In this document: positions 25,705 to 33,261 of the stretch, in pieces | Position numbering within the stretch: position 1 is the first letter of the stretch | Layout of the letters: the number at the start of each line of letters is the position of its first letter | IMG/VR virus record: IMGVR_UViG_3300031552_000008 | Coordinates: 1-47,769 of that record | Direction: 5' to 3' (one strand) | DNA: 47,769 nucleotides | DNA from: a virus | Notes under the pieces: model-generated | The model's database searches: none | Told to the model about the DNA's origin: nothing | The model's input: the letters and a program-made list of their open reading frames with translations, nothing else | Position numbers and translations under genes: made by a program

Positions 25705-27234
25705 ATGAAAAGAATAATTTTGTTTGTTTTGGCTTTTTTCGTCTTGGCCTCATACTCTTTCGCGGCCGAGAATATTGTGCTTTTCACTAATGGGATTCAA
25801 TCAGACGCTCAGATTGACGGAAGTGGTGGGAACTCCCTTGATCAGGTGTCGGAAACTGATATTGATGCCGTGATCACTGCATCTGGGTCTGCGTTTGCTG
25901 TTGGCCCAAATGCTTCAAGTGAAATGACTTTTTGGAAATGGGTTTATGATGACGCTACGGCAGAAGATGCAACGCACGTTTATCCCAACGATACCGATGG
26001 AACAGGGAATTGGCAGCCAGCACCAAGTATCGATGGAGATATGCTCAAATCAGTTTATGACGCCAATGATGACGGTGAGATCGATGATGGGGCTATCCCT
26101 TCCACTATTGCCAGAGATAGCGAACTACATGATGCTGTAACGCTGGATGCTTCAGCAACGACTGGTGGGATGTCTCTTAGTGGACAAGCGATCAGCAACA
26201 GAGCAGCGTCTAACTCACAGACCGGCTATGCCACGGCAGCACATATTCAAGCCATTGAGGCTAACACAGCAAAGACAATAGACGATACTGCCTATAATGA
26301 AGCATCTTGGAATGCAAATACCGATGCCCCAACAAAGAACGCTGTCAGGGATAAATTTGAATCTTTGGGGACTGGCGGTGACATGACCGAGGCCGAATAT
26401 GCGACCAATGGGACCGCTGGCGTTGTGGATAAGGCCGCTGAATTATATCCGGTAAAATCCTCCGGAGTTCCAGGCCACGTCTATCTTTTGGAAGCAAACA
26501 GCACCGATGTCGATTTTGCTGGTGGCATTGGCCCCGCCTCCATGACCGACAATACAAGCTATGTGTTTCGATACCCAAATGCTGGGCCAACCCTGGCCAA
26601 TAGCGTGCTTGCCTGGAATGGGGCTGGTGAGTCCGGAACCGGGACGCCTGCTGATCCTTTTATTTTTCCGACGAGTTTTATCGTTCCGACCGTTGCTGCT
26701 GATTGGGACACATGGGCAGAGCACCCTGCCATGACATCAGCTTATATTCTTGTCGGTAACGGATCAAATCAACCGGCACCAGTGGCAGTGAGTGGTGATG
26801 TTCATATCGATAATACCGGGGCGACAGTGATTCAACCGGCAGTTGTTGCGCCTTCAATGCTGGACACTTCAGCGGACGATGATGCCATAGAATTTGTTAT
26901 CGATGGTGGTGGGACAGCGATCACGACCGGAGTTAAAGGTTTTCTTGAAATCCCATATGCCTGCACGATCAGCAGGGTAACACTCCTTGCCGATCAAAGC
27001 ACAAGCACAGTAGTCGATCTTTGGGTTGATTCTTATGCCAATTACCCCCCGGACAATGATGACTCGATCACCGATGCCGGAACATCTCCAACCATAACCG
27101 CGGCAACGAAGTCACAGGATAGCACCCTCACAAGTTGGACGACCTCTCTTACAAAGGGTCAAATAATTGGTTTTAATGTTGATTCGAATGATAATGCGGA
27201 AAGATTAACCATCAGTATTGGAGTTGATAAATGA
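25705..27234 (+). CDS. Fibre-like protein with signal peptide, 509 aa
   Basis: ATG 25705 is favoured by a TGAGGT site; an ATG at 25693 overlaps the previous stop. A signal peptide covers residues 1-20 (KRIILFVLAFFVLASYSFAA). The rest is fibre-like: Thr/Asp/Ala-rich with TAEDATHVYPNDTDGTGNWQ, a Ca-binding-like loop DANDDGEIDDG, a region near 'MTEAEYATNGTAGVVDKAAELYPV' common in phage tail fibres, and a C-terminal strand-rich domain (TTGVKGFLEIPYACTISRVTLLADQST). A fibre-type domain joined to an export signal is unusual for phage. Confidence 0.7.
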   Translation: MKRIILFVLAFFVLASYSFAAENIVLFTNGIQSDAQIDGSGGNSLDQVSETDIDAVITASGSAFAVGPNASSEMTFWKWVYDDATAEDATHVYPNDTDGTGNWQPAPSIDGDMLKSVYDANDDGEIDDGAIPSTIARDSELHDAVTLDASATTGGMSLSGQAISNRAASNSQTGYATAAHIQAIEANTAKTIDDTAYNEASWNANTDAPTKNAVRDKFESLGTGGDMTEAEYATNGTAGVVDKAAELYPVKSSGVPGHVYLLEANSTDVDFAGGIGPASMTDNTSYVFRYPNAGPTLANSVLAWNGAGESGTGTPADPFIFPTSFIVPTVAADWDTWAEHPAMTSAYILVGNGSNQPAPVAVSGDVHIDNTGATVIQPAVVAPSMLDTSADDDAIEFVIDGGGTAITTGVKGFLEIPYACTISRVTLLADQSTSTVVDLWVDSYANYPPDNDDSITDAGTSPTITAATKSQDSTLTSWTTSLTKGQIIGFNVDSNDNAERLTISIGVDK

Positions 27235-28316
27235 AAAAATTAACCCTGATCGTCGTGCTATTATTAATTAGCACGATAAATGCTTTCGCATTAGTTGTTG
27301 GCTATAGTGGCCCGCCGATCAGTGCTGGCGGTGATCCATGTAACGGAACATCAACGTTTTGTGTAGACACTGATGTTGCCGGTGGCACAGGAGATGGAAG
27401 CTCATGGGAAAACGCCTATATCGGCATTCAGGAAGCTTTGACAGCCGAGGCGACTGATATATCGGCGGTGTCTGGCGGGCATTTTTTTTACTGCCGCAAT
27501 TCAGCGGGGACAGCCGATACTCAGTTTCAAATTCCTGCTGGCTACACGACGGATGCTGATAGTCCTATAACGATAACCGCAGCGACAGGATATAGAGCAG
27601 ATGGGCAGTGGAGCACTTCTAAGTATCTGGTAGAAAACACTGATGGGGTCGGCATAACTTCGGTGGCATTGATAAATAAGCCATATGTTGTTTTGGATGG
27701 TATCCAGTTTTACTCCCATCGAACATCGTATAGCTATAGTGGGATAGGGGTTGGAACTTCTGCCGCTGTTAATTTGGTAACGATAAAAAACTGCATCATT
27801 CGTGAAGCGTCTGATGGTGGTAGTTCAGCCAATGGGATTTACATAACCTATAGCGGAACCTACCTAAACGTAATAAATACAATAATCTGGGGATTTAAGC
27901 AATACGGATACTACGACCAGGGAGGATCGGGGGCCTATACAAATATTTGGAATAGCACAATAACTGGATGCGGATCTGGACTGAATCAGACAACAGCGAC
28001 ATCACGGTTAGTTGCCAAAAATAACGTGGTGTTTAACAATACCGACGATTTCAATAATTGTGGCAGCGCGACCCTTGACTACAATGCGTCTGACGACGGT
28101 GACGGCACCAACGCAGTCGCCTTGAATGAGAACGCTAGCGGGGAATGGACTGCCTCATTTACTGATTACTCGGCCGGTGATTTTTCGGTTAAAGACGCCT
28201 CGGCTCCGATTTATAATGTTTGCAACGGAGACCCATCGAGCGGAGTTTACTCAACCGACATAACCGGTTTTTCTCGTACCGGGAATTGGGATATGGGAGC
28301 TTTCGAACTGCAATGA
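27231..28316 (+). CDS. Exported beta-helix-like protein, 361 aa
   Basis: ATG 27231 overlaps the previous stop. The N-terminus is a signal peptide (KKLTLIVVLLLISTINAFA, cleaved after AFA). The body opens 'GNGTSTFCVDTDVAGGTGDGSSWENAYIGIQEAL', the 'G..W..A..si..A' entry of right-handed parallel beta-helix proteins, then repeated short strands with Asn ladders (IKNCIIREASDG; NVINTIIWGFKQYG; NSTITGCGSG). Such helices occur in polysaccharide lyases and tailspikes. No catalytic residues can be assigned. Confidence 0.75.
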   Translation: MKKLTLIVVLLLISTINAFALVVGYSGPPISAGGDPCNGTSTFCVDTDVAGGTGDGSSWENAYIGIQEALTAEATDISAVSGGHFFYCRNSAGTADTQFQIPAGYTTDADSPITITAATGYRADGQWSTSKYLVENTDGVGITSVALINKPYVVLDGIQFYSHRTSYSYSGIGVGTSAAVNLVTIKNCIIREASDGGSSANGIYITYSGTYLNVINTIIWGFKQYGYYDQGGSGAYTNIWNSTITGCGSGLNQTTATSRLVAKNNVVFNNTDDFNNCGSATLDYNASDDGDGTNAVALNENASGEWTASFTDYSAGDFSVKDASAPIYNVCNGDPSSGVYSTDITGFSRTGNWDMGAFELQ

Positions 28317-30097
28317 TAAAACGTATAGTAATAATTATCATATGCTTAATTTCACTATATGGGGTATCCCATGCCGCCTCCCCGGTTGTGTTTTTCTCTG
28401 ATCTAACTGATGGCCCTACAGACGGCTGGGAGGGGAGTGGGACAAAGGGTGCCGCAGTATCTATTTGGGGATTAAATTTCGGGTCGGCCGCCCATACATC
28501 CTACGTTACTTGTGGAGGTCAAACTCTTTATGCCGATGAGTCTGGCATAGCAGAGTGGGGGGCAACAACCAACCCAACAACGGCCAGGGATCTACAGAGG
28601 ATTACCTTTTATCTCAATTCTTCGATGTCTGCCGGTGCAACAACTATTTCGGTGACGACCACAGAGGGGTCGAGCGGAACGATATCATTTTATACCAGAT
28701 CAACCGGTAATATATACTTTGTGGCCACGGATGGTAGCAACGTGGCCAATGGTCAAACTACATCAACTCCATGGAAAACCCCCCAACAAGCAATCGCAAC
28801 GGTAGCAGCCGGGGATGTCGTTTATTATCGCGGGGGGACCTATTCAGGGGAAGATTTTAGAGATACTTCGTCAACAAACGCAAGTTATTACTGCTATCTA
28901 CATTTTTGGGAAAATAATTTTGCATACGGTACAGCGAATAATAGCATTTCATTTTCTGCCTATCCCGGCGAGCTTCCTGTTTTTGGTGATGGGACAAGCG
29001 GGATTCCATACTGGATACGTCAAGGTGGATATGTTGAGGGTGGAAGCAAGATGGATTATTGGACTCTTTCAAAGTTCAAAATCCAAATTTACGATGGAGC
29101 CTTACTTGAGCAGATGGGGCAATTATCGTCTGCCAATCATATACGATTCGTTGGCGTAGACGCGACTACCACAACAGCCTCAACTGGTCATGGGGTGTGT
29201 TTTTGGTTCTCTGCAAATGATGGGCAAGATGACGTAAAATTCTATGGTAATTATGTCCACCATACCGGTAAACCGTTGGATTGGGTAGCTGAAGATGGTT
29301 CCGGATATCGTGTAGGGCCGATCTATTTTCAAGGGCACGGCACCCACGAGGCAGTTGATGTTGGATGGAATGAATTCGCATATAATAATGGTCAATCTCA
29401 GATTTATGGGCATTATCACACCGACAGTGTTACACTGCTAAAGTACCATGATAATTATGTGCATCACACATCAACTCCGCCCGTTTCTGTTTCAGCCATG
29501 TATGCTGTCTTTGGTGGTGGAGATGATAATCTATCCCCCCAGGAAGAGTACGCTTTTATAACCACAGCTTACATATACAACAACATTTTTGCGAACAACT
29601 ATAGCGGTTTTAGGATGTCTGGAAACGCCTCTGTTTCCCAGGGCTCATGGGGTAATAAAGGCGCTGAAATATACTACTACAACAACACCCATTACCAAAA
29701 TGGAGCATCAAGCTCAACAGAAGTAGTTTTCGGCCAAGAGAATGTGATCGATTTCAGAAACAATATTTTTTATACCGCTGTTTCGACAAATTATTTCGAC
29801 AATGGTGGCCCCGTAACCTCTTTGGCTGGATCGAACAATATTTGGTATGGTTTATCAGCAGGCGTCCCTGCTTGGGATGATAGTGGAACATCTTCTGAGA
29901 CAGACCCATTAATAAATGCTACTACGTTTATTCCCAATACATTAGAATCCCCTGGCGTGAATGCAGGTTCATCAACACCGTCCGGTGTATTTTCTACTGA
30001 TTATTACGGTTTAAGTCGTAGTAATTGGGACATTGGGGCTGTTGAGTATTATACCAACCAAGCAACACCAACAATCAGCGGTTGCTCAATAAAATGA
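28313..30097 (+). CDS. Exported beta-helix-like protein, 594 aa
   Basis: ATG 28313 overlaps the previous stop (ATGA) and places a signal peptide at residues 1-22 (KRIVIIIICLISLYGVSHA). Residues about 24-135 read like an Ig/IPT-type domain (GAAVSIWGLNFGSAAHTSYVTCGG). A beta-helix follows with the entry 'GSNVANGQTTSTPWKTPQQAIATVAAGDVVYYRGGTYSG' and Asn-rich coils (YNNIFANNYSGF; YYNNTHYQNG). It ends like its neighbour, 'STDYYGLSRSNWDIGAVEY'. Two consecutive proteins share that ending (GFSRTGNWDMGAFEL), a sign of tandem duplication. Confidence 0.75.
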   Translation: MIKRIVIIIICLISLYGVSHAASPVVFFSDLTDGPTDGWEGSGTKGAAVSIWGLNFGSAAHTSYVTCGGQTLYADESGIAEWGATTNPTTARDLQRITFYLNSSMSAGATTISVTTTEGSSGTISFYTRSTGNIYFVATDGSNVANGQTTSTPWKTPQQAIATVAAGDVVYYRGGTYSGEDFRDTSSTNASYYCYLHFWENNFAYGTANNSISFSAYPGELPVFGDGTSGIPYWIRQGGYVEGGSKMDYWTLSKFKIQIYDGALLEQMGQLSSANHIRFVGVDATTTTASTGHGVCFWFSANDGQDDVKFYGNYVHHTGKPLDWVAEDGSGYRVGPIYFQGHGTHEAVDVGWNEFAYNNGQSQIYGHYHTDSVTLLKYHDNYVHHTSTPPVSVSAMYAVFGGGDDNLSPQEEYAFITTAYIYNNIFANNYSGFRMSGNASVSQGSWGNKGAEIYYYNNTHYQNGASSSTEVVFGQENVIDFRNNIFYTAVSTNYFDNGGPVTSLAGSNNIWYGLSAGVPAWDDSGTSSETDPLINATTFIPNTLESPGVNAGSSTPSGVFSTDYYGLSRSNWDIGAVEYYTNQATPTISGCSIK

Positions 30098-30143
30098 TAT
30101 CACGGTCAAAAAATGATCAACATCTTGGAAAAGGAATGAGAGG

Positions 30144-30764
30144 ATGAAGAATAAAAAATCGACAATCATCGCCTTAATAGTCGTTGTTTTGCTTGGTTTT
30201 GGATACTTGGCCAGGGCGGACTTGCAGTACCATACCGAGGCGTTGATGAACGCGCTTGCCCTTGCCCTGGACTCCGACCATGATGGCGATTTCACCGACG
30301 AGACGTGGTATATCGCGCTCACTACGCCGACGTGGGCGCTTGCTCCGACTGATGATACCCTACAGGGTGGGATTCAGATATCCGGCACGGCAGGAGAGGA
30401 CTTGGCCCAATGGGACTTAGTGCGCAAGGACCCCACCAATCTCAAATATTATAAATTTATAGCCGCTTCGGCAACCAAGGTTTCCGGAGCGGACACTCCT
30501 TTTGGGATGGTGACAACTGCGGCCAGTGCGGATGCTGCTATCAGCGTGGTTATCGGAGAGTTTATGGTTTATAATGCTGGATGGGGCATGGGTGCTGGGG
30601 CTAATCTTCAGATATTTCCTAACACTTCGACCGCTGGTTTGTTAAATGTTACCGGAACACCAAGTGCAACGTCAGGGGATATAGTATCGGTGGTGGGAAT
30701 GGCAGTCGCGGCGAATAAGATTATGTTCAGACTGCCAGCCATTCCAAGCGTTGAGGTTCCATAA
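30144..30764 (+). CDS. Exported protein with Ca-binding-like loop, 206 aa
   Basis: ATG 30144 has a GAGAGG site. Residues 1-27 form a signal peptide (KKSTIIALIVVVLLGFGYLARA). The mature N-terminus holds ALDSDHDGDFTDE, an EF-hand-like loop (D-x-D-x-D-G, ending in E). The rest is Ala/Thr/Gly-rich, strand-rich and resembles phage capsid decoration or fibre-cap proteins (KYYKFIAASATKVSGADTPFGMVTTAASADAAISVV). It is embedded in the beta-helix cassette. Confidence 0.65.
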   Translation: MKNKKSTIIALIVVVLLGFGYLARADLQYHTEALMNALALALDSDHDGDFTDETWYIALTTPTWALAPTDDTLQGGIQISGTAGEDLAQWDLVRKDPTNLKYYKFIAASATKVSGADTPFGMVTTAASADAAISVVIGEFMVYNAGWGMGAGANLQIFPNTSTAGLLNVTGTPSATSGDIVSVVGMAVAANKIMFRLPAIPSVEVP

Positions 30765-32389
30765 TGAAAAAGACAATTGCTTGGTTCCTAATTTATTGGC
30801 TATCGGCGTTTCAGATAACCTATGCTGCCACTTATTACGTTACCCAGGGAGGGACCGGGGACGGATCAACCTACGCCAATGCAATGAGTGTTGCGTCGCA
30901 TAATGGTGGCTCGTTTTCTCCCGATGATATCATTTATCTTTGCGATACAATCACAAGCGAAGTAACTCCGCCAAGCGATGGAACAAGCGGACACGAGATA
31001 ATATATCGAGGGGATTATGCTTCACACGCTGGCGTGATCGATAGAAGTTCGTCATCAGAACTTGTTTACGGGATCGAGGTAGACGAAAAAGCTTATATTA
31101 AAATCCAGAATGTTGAAATAACGAATTGCGGCCACGGAATAGTTATCCGCGGAGGAGTGACAACAGGCTCACATTATATCTATGTTGATGATTGCGACAT
31201 CCACAATATTGGATATAGAGGCATTTTTACCGTATCCGATTCGGGAACTTCTGATCGCGTAAGCCAAATTTATGTAACAGGATCACGATTATGGGATTGC
31301 GGTACGGTGTTTGCTGGAATGTGCATTATGCTTCAGCGAACAAACTATATGTATGTAAGATATAATGAAATTTATGGAGACACCTACGGCGTTGATGGGT
31401 TCTCCTGTGAGGATTCGAAATATCTGTACATTGAGCGCAATTACTTCCACGATTTTGATAGAGTTCCGGCTCCTTATGCTGAAGATGCTATAGACATCAA
31501 AAAGAGATCAGAATATGTTTACATAGGTGAAAACAGGATTGAAAATTGCCCTGCTTTTTCTGGTATCACTATTCAAATGGATTCTCGGCACGCGAGAATT
31601 TATAGAAACTGGATAAATACTGGGGATTCCCAGGGGATCTTGATAAAAATGGGGACGACTGATTATACGTCCCAACAGGACATGACGGATATTATAGTCT
31701 GGGGAAACATAATCTTTGGAACCAACAGTGGGATCAACTTGCATTCGAATGGATATGGGGACCAAGGATATGGGATTCCCCATGTAATACTTTTTAATAA
31801 TACTCTCGCGCACAATGGCAACATGGCTGATGGAGTTGGTTGCGGTATCATGCTCATGAGGGGTACCGATCACGAAGTTAAAAACAATATCTTTTATAGA
31901 AATCATGGACAAACAGATCAGGATGCGTCTCATCCGTATTTGCAAATTCATTTAGACAATGATGTGACCGGAGAGGATGTTGACTATAATTATTATGACC
32001 ACGAAGGAACAAGCTCGGATGATGTCATAGACCTTGATTATTCATACTATACGTTTACTGAGTACCAAGGAATGAGCCAGGAAGCCCACGGAACTGAGGG
32101 AAGTGCGGGGATGTCCGCACCGGAAAGCAATAACTATGAATTAACGGCGAATTTATCTGGTGTTGATATGGGTGATGGATCATTATACCAAATATATGCT
32201 CATCTCCCTAACATGAGTAGCTCGGACCCATACGATTGGACAAACTTGGGAACGGTTGACATGGACGTTGTTGGCTGGACTGCCGGGGCTATAAAATACA
32301 CTGCTTCTAGCACTGGACCGACGGTGGGTGGTACGAGCGCGGCAATCGTTGGTGGAACAGCGAGTGCAATTGTGGGCGGAACTCAATAA
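30764..32389 (+). CDS. Exported beta-helix-like protein, 541 aa
   Basis: ATG 30764 overlaps the previous stop (TAATG). A signal peptide covers residues 1-22 (KKTIAWFLIYWLSAFQITYA). The body opens with 'TYYVTQGGTGDGSTYANAMSV', followed by beta-helix coils (IQNVEITNCGHGIVIRGG; VYIGENRIENCPAFSGITIQ; VILFNNTLAHNG) as in the pectate-lyase superfold. The C-terminus ends in a short repeat of AIVGGT (VGGTSAAIVGGTASAIVGGT), possibly an oligomerisation or surface-attachment tail. Confidence 0.75.
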   Translation: MKKTIAWFLIYWLSAFQITYAATYYVTQGGTGDGSTYANAMSVASHNGGSFSPDDIIYLCDTITSEVTPPSDGTSGHEIIYRGDYASHAGVIDRSSSSELVYGIEVDEKAYIKIQNVEITNCGHGIVIRGGVTTGSHYIYVDDCDIHNIGYRGIFTVSDSGTSDRVSQIYVTGSRLWDCGTVFAGMCIMLQRTNYMYVRYNEIYGDTYGVDGFSCEDSKYLYIERNYFHDFDRVPAPYAEDAIDIKKRSEYVYIGENRIENCPAFSGITIQMDSRHARIYRNWINTGDSQGILIKMGTTDYTSQQDMTDIIVWGNIIFGTNSGINLHSNGYGDQGYGIPHVILFNNTLAHNGNMADGVGCGIMLMRGTDHEVKNNIFYRNHGQTDQDASHPYLQIHLDNDVTGEDVDYNYYDHEGTSSDDVIDLDYSYYTFTEYQGMSQEAHGTEGSAGMSAPESNNYELTANLSGVDMGDGSLYQIYAHLPNMSSSDPYDWTNLGTVDMDVVGWTAGAIKYTASSTGPTVGGTSAAIVGGTASAIVGGTQ

Positions 32390-32400
32390 GGAGATCAGTA

Positions 32401-32709
32401 ATGCCAACCTGGATGAAGGAATACAAGCACCTATTACTGAGCACTATCGGTGTTCTTGCCACTATAACTGGCGTCATTATCTGGGCTGACTTCCGTGAGG
32501 TGAAAGCTGATACAAGAGCGAATGATAAAAGGATAGATGGGGTGTGTACGAGAACAACCATACTTGAGGAGAATTACAAGGCAATAAAGGAAAACCAGGA
32601 TAAGATGGATGAGAAATTGGATGAAATACTAAATAACCAAAGGAGGGGGGCATATGGCTTTCGATCCAGTTACAGCAGTAGTAGACCTGATCAAGACGGG
32701 ACTCGATAA
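32401..32709 (+). CDS. Membrane-anchored coiled-coil protein (lysis cassette)
   Basis: ATG 32401 follows AAGGAGATC. One membrane helix (LLLSTIGVLATITGVIIWADF, residues about 11-31) is followed by a charged helix (KADTRANDKRIDGVCTRTTILEENYKAIKENQDKMDEKLDEIL). This N-in helix and coiled-coil build is like XhlA-type holin partners and small spanin-type proteins. Its last 18 codons overlap the holin gene. The overlap and place suggest a lysis accessory protein. Confidence 0.7.
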   Translation: MPTWMKEYKHLLLSTIGVLATITGVIIWADFREVKADTRANDKRIDGVCTRTTILEENYKAIKENQDKMDEKLDEILNNQRRGAYGFRSSYSSSRPDQDGTR

Positions 32710-33094
32710 GTTTGTCCCGGACAAGATGGATGAGAAGGACAAAGAGTCTCTTAAACAGAATATGGAAATGTTCGCGGCGAAGGAGGCCCGCGATGAGAAT
32801 AGTCAGTTCCGAGATTTTGTTTTAAAATATGAGGGATCGGCTGCTGACTATGCAAAGATACCCATTGTCGGACCAATCATGATGCTGATACGCGGGCTTG
32901 TACGACCTGGGTTCACGTATGGAACCTTCTACTTTGACTATCTGTTCTTTACCAGTTTAACCGAGTGGCCTGTTGAGAAAGCCAAGCTACTTGCAACAAT
33001 AAACCTTATAGTTCTTTTATTCTGGTTCGGCGAGAAGATACTGGTTAATACAGGTCTGTCAGAGGTGTTATTAAAGGTGTTCGTTAAAAAATAG
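32654..33094 (+). CDS. Holin, 3-TM family
   Basis: The 146-residue product has an acidic amphipathic N-terminal half and then hydrophobic segments (IPIVGPIMMLIRGLV, FYFDYLFFTSL, LLATINLIVLLFWFGEKIL), the layout of the 'holin of 3TMs, for gene-transfer release' family. It probably opens the inner membrane for the M15 lysin. ATG 32654 has a perfect AAAGGAGG and starts inside the previous gene. Confidence 0.85.
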   Translation: MAFDPVTAVVDLIKTGLDKFVPDKMDEKDKESLKQNMEMFAAKEARDENSQFRDFVLKYEGSAADYAKIPIVGPIMMLIRGLVRPGFTYGTFYFDYLFFTSLTEWPVEKAKLLATINLIVLLFWFGEKILVNTGLSEVLLKVFVKK

Positions 33095-33105
33095 GGAGGA
33101 GGATA

Positions 33106-33246
33106 ATGATCAAGAAAACAAAGGATGGATTCAAGGTTGTATCAGAAAAGGGGAAGAACCTGGGCGGTCCTTACCCCTCAAGAAGTCAGGCAGAAAAAAG
33201 GCTGAGGCAGGTGGAGTACTTCAAGCACAAAAAAGGAAAAAAGTGA
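33106..33246 (+). CDS. 46-aa basic protein
   Basis: This frame from ATG 33106 to TGA 33244-33246 follows AGGGAGGAGG. The sequence MIKKTKDGFKVVSEKGKNL, then GGPYPSRSQAEKRLRQVEY and a lysine-rich end, is like the short conserved phage proteins with a strand-turn-'P[ST]-x-x-x-A-x-x-R-L-x-Q' helix. These are usually next to lysis genes; function is not known. Confidence 0.7.
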   Translation: MIKKTKDGFKVVSEKGKNLGGPYPSRSQAEKRLRQVEYFKHKKGKK

Positions 33247-33261
33247 AGTGGGGGGAGGGGG
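33247..33261. other. Convergent junction
   Basis: Only 15 bases separate the stop of the small basic gene (plus) from the stop of the polymerase gene (minus). No terminator hairpin is seen; transcripts from both sides probably run into each other here. Confidence 0.5.
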
